Shown in pieces: positions 24,558 through 32,253 of a stretch of DNA of 37,098 nt (positions are counted from its first letter, which is position 1; every line of letters starts with the position of its first letter). The translations under genes and the position numbers were made by a program. The stretch is from the NCBI GenBank assembly GCA_027487395.1, contig JAIYDR010000402.1, positions 1 through 37,098 on the forward strand. The letters are read 5' to 3'. Under the pieces are notes generated by a model. It was not told where the DNA came from. It saw only the letters and a program-made list of their open reading frames with translations, and did no database searches. Source of the stretch: Rhodobacter sp. GTDB taxonomy: Bacteria; Pseudomonadota; Alphaproteobacteria; Rhodobacterales; Rhodobacteraceae.

Positions 24558-26372
24558 ATGACCGCAAAGACCAGTTTTCCCAGTGCCTATGACCTTGCCG
24601 CACCGGCAGGGGCAGAGGCATGGCGCGACCTGTACCCCTATTATCTGCTGTTCGCCGACAATCGCCGCGCGGAAGAGGACGGCAAGTTCTGGTTCTGCGA
24701 CAGCCAGCACTGGCCGAACCCGTTCAAGCCGTTTGACGCGGTGACGGTGGAATATGCGGTCAAATGCTTGGGCCAGTACAACACCCGGCACTACCTTGTG
24801 CCGCCTGCCAATGGCGTCGATTTCCGCATCCACAACGGCTATGTCTATATGTCGCCCGTTGGGGTTGCGCCGGAAAACATCGGCCCCCGCGTGCCGCAAT
24901 TCATGGACCGCGCCGGTCACTATTTCATGAATTGGGACAGCCTGCTCGACAACTGGATGGTCAAGGTCAAGGCCACCATCGCCGAGATGGAGGCGCTGCG
25001 CTTTGACGACCTTCCCGAGGTGGTGCCAGTAGAATGGGTCAAGGGCGGGCTGGGGATCGACAACACCGTGCCGCTGTCAGAAACCTATGACAAGGCGATC
25101 CAACTGCTGTACCGGACGTGGAATTACCACTTTGAATTCCTCAATCTGGGCTATGCGGCCTATCTCGATTTCTTCGGCTTCCTGAAATCGCAATTCCCGA
25201 CCATCTCGGACCAAGCCATCGCCAAGATGGTGCAGGGTGTGGACAGCGACCTTTTCCGCCCGGATGATGAATTGAAGAAACTGGCCAAGCTGGCAGTGTC
25301 CTCAGGCGTGGCAGCGCATCTGTCGGCGGGGTCAGTCGATCAAGTGCTGGCAGCGATGGCGGGCAGTGCGGCGGGTCAGGCTTGGGTTGCCGCTTGGGAC
25401 GGCGCGAAAGACCCGTGGTTCAACTTCACCTCGGGCAACGGCTTCTACTCCGACGACAAATACTGGATCGAACACCTCGATATCCCGATGGGCTATATCC
25501 ACGACTATGCCGCCCGCGTGGCCAAAGGGGAAAGCATCGACCGCCCCACCGCCGAAATCGCGGCAGAGCGTGACCGCATTACCGCCGAATACCGCGAGCT
25601 TCTGGACGCCGAGGCGCAGGGTGCCTTTGACGGCAAGCTCGGACTGGCGCGGACTGTGTTCCCCTATGTGGAAAACCACAACTTCTACATCGAACACTGG
25701 TCGATGTCGGTCTTCTGGCGGAAGATGCGTGAATTGTCGGCGGTCTTCCACCGTGCAGGCTTCTGGGAAAATGCCGATGACATGTTCTATCTGAACCGGA
25801 ACGAAGTGCGCGATGCGCTGTTCGATCTGGGCATGGGTTGGGGCGTGGGCGTTCCAGCCACCGGTCCGACGCATTGGCCAGCGGAGATCAAGCGCCGCAA
25901 GGCGCTCCTGACCGCGCTGCAATCGGCCCCGCCGCAGCCCGCGCTGAACGCCCCGCCTGAGGTGATCACTGAGCCCTTCACCATCATGCTCTGGGGGATC
26001 ACGACAGACGCTGTCAAGAAATGGCTGACAGGCTCCAGCGACGCGACAAAGCTGGAAGGCATGGCAGCCTCTCCCGGCGTGGTCGAAGGCCGCGCACGGG
26101 TGATCCGCTCGGCCAATGACCTTGGCCTGATCGAAGAGGGCGAGATCCTTGTCACCCCCGTGACCGCACCAAGCTGGGCCCCAGTGTTTGGCAAAATCCG
26201 CGCCACGGTCACCGACATCGGCGGCATGATGAGCCACGCCGCCATCGTCTGCCGCGAATACGGCCTGCCTGCCGTGACGGGGACGGGCACCGCCTCCAGC
26301 ACCATCAAGACCGGGCAGATGCTGCGCGTCGATGGCACGACGGGTGAGGTCACGATCCTGACCGCCGCCTGA
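24558..26372 (+). CDS. PEP-utilising phosphohistidine-domain subunit (phenylphosphate synthase/CreHI type)
   Basis: A 604-residue protein. The last 100 residues are a PEP-utiliser mobile domain: GEILVTPVTAPSWAPVF, then TDIGGMMSHAAIVCREYGLP, with the phospho-acceptor His near residue 560, and VDGTTGEVTIL. The N-terminal 450 residues, rich in Trp and Tyr, are not part of PEP synthase and probably bind the phenolic substrate, as in the 70-kDa subunit of phenylphosphate synthase. The PEP/pyruvate TIM barrel is absent, arguing against a true PEP synthase. ATG 24558 follows GGGGAGGAGAGACC, one of the best ribosome-binding sites in the window. With the preceding gene it should make an aryl phosphate from ATP and a phenol. 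Confidence 0.88.
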   Translation: MTAKTSFPSAYDLAAPAGAEAWRDLYPYYLLFADNRRAEEDGKFWFCDSQHWPNPFKPFDAVTVEYAVKCLGQYNTRHYLVPPANGVDFRIHNGYVYMSPVGVAPENIGPRVPQFMDRAGHYFMNWDSLLDNWMVKVKATIAEMEALRFDDLPEVVPVEWVKGGLGIDNTVPLSETYDKAIQLLYRTWNYHFEFLNLGYAAYLDFFGFLKSQFPTISDQAIAKMVQGVDSDLFRPDDELKKLAKLAVSSGVAAHLSAGSVDQVLAAMAGSAAGQAWVAAWDGAKDPWFNFTSGNGFYSDDKYWIEHLDIPMGYIHDYAARVAKGESIDRPTAEIAAERDRITAEYRELLDAEAQGAFDGKLGLARTVFPYVENHNFYIEHWSMSVFWRKMRELSAVFHRAGFWENADDMFYLNRNEVRDALFDLGMGWGVGVPATGPTHWPAEIKRRKALLTALQSAPPQPALNAPPEVITEPFTIMLWGITTDAVKKWLTGSSDATKLEGMAASPGVVEGRARVIRSANDLGLIEEGEILVTPVTAPSWAPVFGKIRATVTDIGGMMSHAAIVCREYGLPAVTGTGTASSTIKTGQMLRVDGTTGEVTILTAA

Positions 26373-26380
26373 TCCTGACA

Positions 26381-26407
26381 GCGGGCTGTCCCGATGGGAT
26401 GGCCCGC
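26381..26407 (+). repeat. Intra-operon hairpin
   Basis: GCGGGC (26381-26386) pairs with GCCCGC (26402-26407), and TCCC with GGGA inside it, around a GAT loop. It begins nine bases after the phosphohistidine-subunit stop and ends before the HD gene. There is no T-run, so it may act in RNA processing or stability rather than termination. Confidence 0.45.
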
Positions 26408-26434
26408 CCCACTGCCCAAGGAAGCGCCCTGCCG

Positions 26435-27031
26435 ATGTCTGTTCTCCCAAATTCTCGCTATGATGCCGTCTGGCGGCGTGCCGAACCCTATATGCGTGCC
26501 CGCAAGAACGACGTGCATGTGCCCTTGTCCTTCGACTGGGCGCAGCGCCTGCTGGATGCCCACCCCAACGCCGACCGCGATATCGTCTCGCTTGCCATCC
26601 TGCTGCATGACATCGGCTGGTATTCCATCGACATGGCCGACATCATCGAAAAGGGCTTTGGTCCCAATATGATGCAATCCGATGTGCGTTTCCTGCACGA
26701 AAGCGAAGGCGTTCGGCTGTCGCGCCCCGTTCTGCAGGACACCGGCTGGGCTGAAGATGTGATCCTTGCCGTCGCCGAAATAATCGACGGGCATGACACA
26801 AGGCCCGAAGCCCGCCACCTGAACGACCGTCTGGTGCGCGATGCCGATAAGCTGTGGCGCTTTGGCGTGACGGGGGTTTCCGTCGCCTGCGACTGGTTCA
26901 AGATGACCCCGCGCCAATATGCTGACCGGCTGGAGCATCAGGTGGCCCAGTTGGAAACCGAAGCAGGTCGCGCTTGGGCGGCGCAGGAATTGCGCGCCAC
27001 GCGTGTCACCCTCAAGCTGAACGTGATCTGA
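26435..27031 (+). CDS. HD-domain phosphohydrolase (first copy; CreD-like by context)
   Basis: A 198-residue cytoplasmic HD-superfamily protein. Metal-binding residues can be placed: His in NDVHVPLSF, the His-Asp pair in ILLHDIGWYS, and the final Asp in VRDADKLWRF; IIDGHDT between them is shared with the second copy. ATG 26435 has AAGGAAG upstream; a start at 26399 would fall within the preceding hairpin. In the C. glutamicum cre pathway a dedicated phosphohydrolase (CreD) removes phosphate from the hydroxylated aryl phosphate. Lying straight after the putative aryl-phosphate synthase, this is the natural candidate, though it has no direct evidence of substrate. Confidence 0.82.
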   Translation: MSVLPNSRYDAVWRRAEPYMRARKNDVHVPLSFDWAQRLLDAHPNADRDIVSLAILLHDIGWYSIDMADIIEKGFGPNMMQSDVRFLHESEGVRLSRPVLQDTGWAEDVILAVAEIIDGHDTRPEARHLNDRLVRDADKLWRFGVTGVSVACDWFKMTPRQYADRLEHQVAQLETEAGRAWAAQELRATRVTLKLNVI

Positions 27032-27043
27032 AGGACCAACCCG

Positions 27044-28486
27044 ATGGAAATGTTCATCGACGGCGGCTGGCGCTCTGCGGTGTCCGGCGCGACCCAGCCT
27101 GTCACCAACCCGACCACGGGGGATGTTATCGATACCGTTCCCACCGGGGATGCGGTGGATGCCGATCTGGCCATCCGCGCCGCCGACCGGGCCTTTGCCC
27201 ATTGGCGCATGCTTCCCGTGGCCGAACGCGCCCGCCTGCAACGCCGCGCCGCGCAATTGATGCGCGACCATGCCGACCGCATTGGGCGGGTGCTGACTGC
27301 GGAACTCGGCCGCCCTGTGGCAGCGGCGGTCACGGAAATCCAACGCTCGGCGGACCTGCTGGACGTTTATGCTGAGGAAGGGCTGCGCCTGCATGATGAG
27401 GTGATCCTGAGCCAACCCGGCGAAAAGATCATGGTCCGGCGCGAGCCTGTGGGGGTGGTGGTCGCCATTACACCCTTCAATTACCCCATTACGCTTTTGT
27501 GCTTCAAACTTGGCGCGGCGCTGATTGCGGGCTGCACCGTGGTGGCAAAACCCGCCGAGGATACGCCGCTCTCGACCCTGCTCTTGGCGGAACTGTTCCA
27601 CCAAGCGGGCTATCCGGCGGGATGTTTCAATGTGGTCACGGGGCGCGGGCGCGGGATCGGCATGGCGATGGTCAATCACCCCATCCCCGGCAAGGTGGCC
27701 TTTACCGGCGGCACAGCCGCAGGCAAAGCCATCGCCGCCGCCGCGACGGGCACGGTCAAGCGCGTGACGCTGGAATTGGGCGGCCAAAGCCCCGCCATCA
27801 TCTGCGCCGATGCGGACCTAGCAAAAGCCGCTGCTGCCATCGCGCGGCATGGCTTCGCAAACTCTGGCCAATTCTGCTACCGGGTGAACCGGGTCTATGT
27901 GGAACGCCCAGTCTATGACGCCTTCCTGTCGGCCCTGCTGGCCGAGGTGGCCAAGATCACTGTGGGGGATGGCCAGACCGACCCCGTCACCATGGGCCCG
28001 ATGGTCAACGCCAAGATCTTCGGCAATGCCTTCGGCCAGATCGCCGATGCCCGCGCCAAGGGGGCCCGCATCTGCTGTGGCGGGGATCGGCTGACGGGTG
28101 GCCTCTACGACAACGGCTATTTCCTGCCCCCCACCGTGATCGCCGACACCGACCATTCCATGCAGATCATGACCGAGGAAACCTTTGGCCCCGTCCTTGG
28201 CATCATGCCGGTGGACAGCGCGGCAGAGGCGCTCACCCTCGCCAATGACACGATCTATGGCCTTGCGGGTTTTGTGTTCACGGCCAACGTCGGGCGCGGT
28301 CTGGCGCTAGCGGAACGGATCAACGCCGGATCGGTCTGGGTCAATGACATCCACCGCTCTAACCACTCCGCCCCATTTGGCGGGATGAAGCAATCGGGGA
28401 TCGGCCGCGAAAAGGGCCGCTATGGGGTGGAAAGCTATCTGGAATACAAGACCGTCTACCTGACCTACGATGAGGGTCTGGCATGA
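27044..28486 (+). CDS. NAD(P)-dependent aldehyde dehydrogenase
   Basis: A complete 480-residue aldehyde dehydrogenase. Asn146 is in ITPFNYPI, the general base Glu244 in VTLELGGQSP, and the catalytic Cys278 in NSGQFCYRVNRVYVE; the end FGGMKQSGIGREKGRYG is typical. ATG 27044 lies 12 bases after the HD gene, and the stop makes an ATGA overlap with the second HD gene. By context it would oxidise the aromatic aldehyde made by P450 hydroxylation and alcohol oxidation, as CreC does for 4-hydroxybenzaldehyde. It is unrelated in state to the broken aldehyde dehydrogenase at 13850-14782. Confidence 0.92.
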   Translation: MEMFIDGGWRSAVSGATQPVTNPTTGDVIDTVPTGDAVDADLAIRAADRAFAHWRMLPVAERARLQRRAAQLMRDHADRIGRVLTAELGRPVAAAVTEIQRSADLLDVYAEEGLRLHDEVILSQPGEKIMVRREPVGVVVAITPFNYPITLLCFKLGAALIAGCTVVAKPAEDTPLSTLLLAELFHQAGYPAGCFNVVTGRGRGIGMAMVNHPIPGKVAFTGGTAAGKAIAAAATGTVKRVTLELGGQSPAIICADADLAKAAAAIARHGFANSGQFCYRVNRVYVERPVYDAFLSALLAEVAKITVGDGQTDPVTMGPMVNAKIFGNAFGQIADARAKGARICCGGDRLTGGLYDNGYFLPPTVIADTDHSMQIMTEETFGPVLGIMPVDSAAEALTLANDTIYGLAGFVFTANVGRGLALAERINAGSVWVNDIHRSNHSAPFGGMKQSGIGREKGRYGVESYLEYKTVYLTYDEGLA

Positions 28487-29073
28487 CTCCGCGTGACCTT
28501 GCCCTATGGCGCGCGGCGCGGCCTTGGCTGGATGTGCGCTCCAACGACATCCACACGCTGATCGCGTGGCGGCTGGCGGCGCGATTGATGCTGCTGCGCC
28601 CCGAAGCGGATGAGGCCGTGGTGCTGCCCGCCATCATCCTGCATGACACCGGCTGGAAGCAGATGCCGCAGGAGAAGCTGGCGCTGGCCGTGGGGCCAAA
28701 GGCGCAATTCCCCGAACTGCAACGCGATCATGAACTGGCGGGTGTTGCGATTGGCGCAGAGATCCTGACCCGTCTGGCGCTTGGTCTGGACGACAAGGCC
28801 ATCCTTGCGATCATCGATGGTCATGACACAACCAAGGACGCACGATCAGCGGAAGATGCCATCGTTAAGGACGCCGACAAGCTGTGGCGCTTTACCCCGC
28901 ATGGGGTGGCGACCATCGGCGGCTGGTTTGACACACCCGCGCCCGAAACTTTGGCAATGCTGGAAGATTTCGTCCTGCCCTCGTTCTTGACGCCCGAAGC
29001 GCGGATCATGGCGCAGGGCTTTTTGGCCGAAGGCTGGGCCTCGGCGGAACGCGATGAGAGGATGATGGGATGA
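28483..29073 (+). CDS. HD-domain phosphohydrolase (second copy)
   Basis: A 196-residue HD-superfamily protein and paralogue of the one at 26435. SNDIHTLIAWRLAARLM gives the first His, ILHDTGWK the His-Asp pair, IIDGHDTTKDARS and VKDADKLWRFTPHG the final Asp. Between the two copies the core motifs LHD.GW, IIDGHDT and DADKLWRF are conserved while the segments between have diverged. Both ends overlap neighbours by four bases (ATGA at 28483 and at 29070), so it is tightly coupled to the aldehyde dehydrogenase and SDR. Having two such hydrolases in one operon may mean two phosphorylated intermediates, or that only one is the phosphatase. Confidence 0.8.
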   Translation: MTPRDLALWRAARPWLDVRSNDIHTLIAWRLAARLMLLRPEADEAVVLPAIILHDTGWKQMPQEKLALAVGPKAQFPELQRDHELAGVAIGAEILTRLALGLDDKAILAIIDGHDTTKDARSAEDAIVKDADKLWRFTPHGVATIGGWFDTPAPETLAMLEDFVLPSFLTPEARIMAQGFLAEGWASAERDERMMG

Positions 29074-29822
29074 GCGGTCTTGATCTGGCAGGCAAGCGCG
29101 TGATCGTCACGGGGGCTGCAGGTGGTCTGGGACGCGCCTTTGCTGAGGCCTTTGCCCGTGAAGGCGCGCGCGTGGTGGTGGCCGATATCAACCTGAAAGG
29201 GGCTGAGGAAACGGCGGCAGACATCGGCACGGCGGCACTTGCCGCGCAAGTGGATGTGACTTCGCAGGCGTCCACCGCTGCTTTGGCGGCACTAGCGGCG
29301 GAACACCTCGGCGGAATCGACGTGCTCGTGAACAACGCCGCCATCTATGCCGGGTTGGAGCGTAAGGGCTTTGAGCAGATCGACGAAGCCGTCTGGGACC
29401 GTGTGATGGCCGTCAACGTCAAGGGCCCGTGGCAAATGACCCGTGCCGTGGCCCCATATCTGCGCGCGGCGAGCGGTGGGGCGGTGATCAACGTCTCCTC
29501 CGCCACGGTCATGAGCGGATCGCCGGATTGGCTGCATTACGTCAGCTCCAAAGGGGCCGTCATCGCCATGACCCGTGCCTTGGCGCGGGAATTGGGGAAT
29601 GACCGGGTGACAGTTAACGCCCTCGCCCCCGGTTTTACACTGACCGAAGCCAGCCTTGGCCTGATGGAGGATGCAGCGAGCTACGGCATCACGCGCGGCG
29701 CAATCAAACGCGCGGCGGGGTCGGATGACATGGTGGGGGCGGCGCTGTTCCTTGCCTCACCTTTGGCCAGTTTCATCACCGGACAGACCCTCATCATCGA
29801 TGGCGGACGCCAGTTCCTGTAA
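29070..29822 (+). CDS. Short-chain dehydrogenase/reductase
   Basis: A 250-residue classical SDR. The cofactor loop is TGAAGGLGRA (14-23), NNAAIYAG gives the NNAG equivalent, and the catalytic Ser (VSS, about 143), Tyr157 and Lys161 are in place in HYVSSKGA. FITGQTLIIDGGRQFL is the usual C-terminus. The Asp after VVVAD suggests NAD preference. It overlaps the second HD gene by four bases. By context it oxidises the benzylic alcohol released after dephosphorylation to the aldehyde, the step done by CreG in the cre pathway. Specificity cannot be read from sequence. Confidence 0.9.
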   Translation: MSGLDLAGKRVIVTGAAGGLGRAFAEAFAREGARVVVADINLKGAEETAADIGTAALAAQVDVTSQASTAALAALAAEHLGGIDVLVNNAAIYAGLERKGFEQIDEAVWDRVMAVNVKGPWQMTRAVAPYLRAASGGAVINVSSATVMSGSPDWLHYVSSKGAVIAMTRALARELGNDRVTVNALAPGFTLTEASLGLMEDAASYGITRGAIKRAAGSDDMVGAALFLASPLASFITGQTLIIDGGRQFL

Positions 29823-29831
29823 GGACCAAAC

Positions 29832-29960
29832 ATGCCCCTGATCCCCTTTGTCGAACCCGACGGCTCCCGTCGGGCGGTTTCCGCACATGCCTGCGAAAGC
29901 CGGATGGCCGCCGCCTACGCCAAGGTGGCAAGGAATGTCTTGCAGGTGGCACCGCGATGA
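29832..29960 (+). pseudogene. [2Fe-2S] ferredoxin remnant lacking the cluster ligands
   Basis: A 42-codon frame with a good ribosome-binding site (AAGGACC) begins MPLIPFVEPDGSRRAVSA, the characteristic first two strands of adrenodoxin/putidaredoxin-type ferredoxins, where a four-cysteine CxxxxCxxC motif and about 60 more residues should follow. Only one Cys is present. The frame ends NVLQVAPR, similar to the last strand of such ferredoxins, and its stop overlaps the reductase start by ATGA. The simplest reading is an in-frame internal deletion that removed the iron-sulfur core but left start, end and coupling intact. A real unrelated small protein is possible but less likely. Confidence 0.6.
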
Positions 29961-31216
29961 GCGGCGTGGTCATCATTGGTGCTGGCCATGCAGGGAGCCA
30001 ATTGGCCGTATCCTTGCGGGCCGAAGGCTATGCAGGCGCGGTGATGCTGATCGACGCCGCGAACACCCTGCCCTATCACAAGCCGCCTCTCTCCAAGACT
30101 TTTCTGAAAGACCCCGCCGCGCTGCCCCAACCCCTGCGCGCCGCATCCGCCTATGATACGGTGGGGGTGGTGCGGCGGACAGGCACAGTCAGTGCCATCG
30201 ACACCACCGCGCAGAGCGTGACGCTGGACGGCGAACCCCTGCTCTATGGTGATCTGGTGCTCGCGACCGGGGCGCAGAATCGGATGCTGCCGGACCTTAC
30301 AGGGGCCTCCAATGTCTATAGCCTGCGCGATCTGGCCGATGCCGAACGGTTGCGCGTGGCCTTGGACTCAGCCCAAAGGGTCACCGTGATCGGTGGTGGC
30401 TTCATCGGGTTGGAAACGGCGGCAGCACTGGCAGCCATGGGCAAATCGGTGACTGTGCTTGAATCCGCGCCGCGTGTGCTGGCGCGGGTGTCGGCCCCCG
30501 AAACCTCGAACCGAGTCACATCGACGCTGGCCGATCTGGGTGTGACCCTGCAAGCGGGTTTTCAGGCGCAAGGGTTCAGGCGCGCCGGCGATCAGGTGAT
30601 TGCGGTTGAGGGTGCTGGTGGTGACATTCCTTGTGACCTCTTGCTGGTAGGAATCGGGGCTTCGGCCACTGTGCATCTTGCGCAAGCAGCGGGCATTGCA
30701 TGCGGAGCGGGCATCCTTACAAACCCACATCTGCAGACAAGCGCTGCGCATGTATGGGCCATCGGCGATGTGGCCGAAACCCCGAATTGGCTGGCGGACG
30801 GAGCAGCAGTGCGTCTCGAAAGCGTTCAGAACGCGACCGATCAGGCCCGCCATCTCGCACGGCATCTTGCGGGGGCAAAAATCGGACCCTTTCGGACAGT
30901 GCCATGGTTCTGGTCCGACATCGGGCCGTTGAAGCTGCAGATCGCGGGCCTGCCCCTCCATGCGGACCGCAGGCTGGTGCGCGAGGATGGCGCAAGGCTG
31001 GCGGTGTTTCATCTGGCGGGCGACCGGCTGGTCTGTGTTGAGACGCTAAACAGCCCAGCCGAGCACATGATCGCGCGGCAGCTCATCGACGGCAGCCATA
31101 GGCCACCGGATGCCATATTGCTGGATGGCCCCGCTGCGGTGAAAGCGTGGTTGGCGCAGGGCGGAAAGGGTGTTGGTGTTCCCCAAGAACAGGGTAAGTC
31201 AGCTGCATTGATATAG
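29957..31216 (+). CDS. FAD-dependent ferredoxin reductase (putidaredoxin reductase-like)
   Basis: A 419-residue flavoprotein. The FAD site VVIIGAGHAGSQLAVSLR opens the protein, PYHKPPLSK is the subgroup signature, VTVIGGGFIGLETAAALA (about 138-155) is the NAD(P)H-binding motif, and VWAIGDVAE the second FAD contact. This matches the class I P450 reductases (PdR, ThcD, CreF-like). ATG 29957 overlaps the ferredoxin remnant. As the last gene of the P450 operon it should feed electrons through a ferredoxin to the P450; with the adjacent ferredoxin gutted, another ferredoxin would be needed. Confidence 0.92.
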   Translation: MSGVVIIGAGHAGSQLAVSLRAEGYAGAVMLIDAANTLPYHKPPLSKTFLKDPAALPQPLRAASAYDTVGVVRRTGTVSAIDTTAQSVTLDGEPLLYGDLVLATGAQNRMLPDLTGASNVYSLRDLADAERLRVALDSAQRVTVIGGGFIGLETAAALAAMGKSVTVLESAPRVLARVSAPETSNRVTSTLADLGVTLQAGFQAQGFRRAGDQVIAVEGAGGDIPCDLLLVGIGASATVHLAQAAGIACGAGILTNPHLQTSAAHVWAIGDVAETPNWLADGAAVRLESVQNATDQARHLARHLAGAKIGPFRTVPWFWSDIGPLKLQIAGLPLHADRRLVREDGARLAVFHLAGDRLVCVETLNSPAEHMIARQLIDGSHRPPDAILLDGPAAVKAWLAQGGKGVGVPQEQGKSAALI

Positions 31217-31265
31217 AGCGAAAAGGGCCGCTTGACCCTTCCCCGTGCGGTGTGAACCGATCCGT

Positions 31266-31508
31266 GTTGGCCGGAGGCTGAACACCGATCGGCACAACAT
31301 CTTCATCGAGCGCCTTTGCCGGTCCCTCAAGGGTGACTGTGTCAATCTGCACGCTTGGGAAACCGGGGCACAGGCAAAGGCCGACGTTGGACAATGGATC
31401 ACCTTCTAGAACAACCTGCAGCCCCACGCCGCCCATGGCGGTCAACCGCCCTGTGTGGACTGCTTCAACGCAACCCAAACCGATCAGCAGGTGCAGGAAG
31501 CACCTTAA
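31266..31508 (+). pseudogene. IS3-family transposase remnant (C-terminal part)
   Basis: One frame reads NIFIERLCRSLKGDCVNLHA, then WETGAQAKADVGQWITF, a TAG (31407-31409), and NNLQPHAAHGGQPP up to TAA at 31506. This is the C-terminal end of the integrase-type OrfB of IS3-family elements, which normally has FYN at the TAG position. The rest of the element is not found next to it. It lies just downstream of the P450 operon and marks old insertion or recombination. The bases on either side, up to 31614, hold nothing else I recognise. Confidence 0.8.
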
Positions 31509-31614
31509 ATCATCCCAGAAACTGTCCCAGAGATGGGCAGTAGCTCACCCCGACGGGACTGCCTATCCTTAGCCTCACCCCTCATTTTCATTGGGGATAT
31601 TCAGCCTGACAGGA

Positions 31615-32253
31615 TCACCAGCGCAGGAAACGATGCCCCAGATAAGCACCACTTGCACCCACCAGCCCAATCGCCATGCCATACCAAGACACAAAGAACA
31701 GCGGCGAATCCTCGGTGCAGTGCAGGGCATAACCACCAGCGACGAATGCGCCGACGGCGATGCCCAGCAAGGCACCGGTCTGCACAGGACGCGTGGGCGC
31801 TGCGCGGCGCAAGAGGACAATTCCCGCCGCAAGCGGCAGCGCCGACAACAGCGTTATTGAGGCAAGGCAGGCCATCGCAGTATTGCCCATCAACTCGGCC
31901 AATCGGGGGCCATCGGCCACGACAAGCCGTTGCAGCGCCAAGGCAAGGGCCGCCGCAATCGGAACCGCCAAAGGCCACGCCTTAATGTGTCCCTCGGGCC
32001 GCGCGGAGCGCAGCGCCAGCCAGATTGCAATCACAGAGAGCAGGGCGGGCAGAACGGTCTTTGCCTGCACCGCCAGATGCTGCCATGCCCCGGCCATGTC
32101 CGCGCGCAGACCTAAGCCCGCAAAGAATAGCCCCAATCCCAGTGCTGCCAGCGACGCCATTCCCCCCGCTGCCGCTGTGGGGTGAAACCGCGCGGGTGCA
32201 GGTCGTGCGGCAAGATCACGGATCAGATCATCTGTTGTCTGCCGCGTGGTCAT
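31615..32253 (-). CDS. nrsF: NrsF-type (DUF1109) membrane anti-sigma factor
   Basis: A 212-residue inner-membrane protein with about six hydrophobic segments after a short cytoplasmic N-terminus (MTTRQTTDDLIRDLAARPAP) that would hold the sigma factor. It belongs to DUF1109/NrsF. It contains exactly two cysteines, Cys129 and Cys179, matching the two that are required for stress sensing in Caulobacter NrsF. ATG 32253 overlaps the sigma-factor stop (ATGA), as usual for such pairs. Release of the sigma factor would follow modification of the cysteines by metal or oxidant. It is the last gene of the operon. Confidence 0.9.
   Translation of the reverse strand: MTTRQTTDDLIRDLAARPAPARFHPTAAAGGMASLAALGLGLFFAGLGLRADMAGAWQHLAVQAKTVLPALLSVIAIWLALRSARPEGHIKAWPLAVPIAAALALALQRLVVADGPRLAELMGNTAMACLASITLLSALPLAAGIVLLRRAAPTRPVQTGALLGIAVGAFVAGGYALHCTEDSPLFFVSWYGMAIGLVGASGAYLGHRFLRW

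Noticed and set aside
23455-26372. True PEP synthase or pyruvate phosphate dikinase split by a frameshift
   Set aside because: The two parts are separate genes with their own good ribosome-binding site, the second has a long unrelated N-terminal domain, and the PEP/pyruvate-binding barrel is missing.
25787-27787. 666-codon open frame on the minus strand across the P450 operon
   Set aside because: It lies antisense to the phosphohistidine subunit, HD protein and aldehyde dehydrogenase, all of which have clear motifs. Its own translation has no recognisable domain; long antisense frames are common in GC-rich DNA.
22205-31216. Anaerobic phenylphosphate/phenol carboxylation pathway
   Set aside because: There is a P450 and no UbiD-like phenylphosphate carboxylase subunits or CBS-domain third subunit, so an oxygen-dependent route is more likely.
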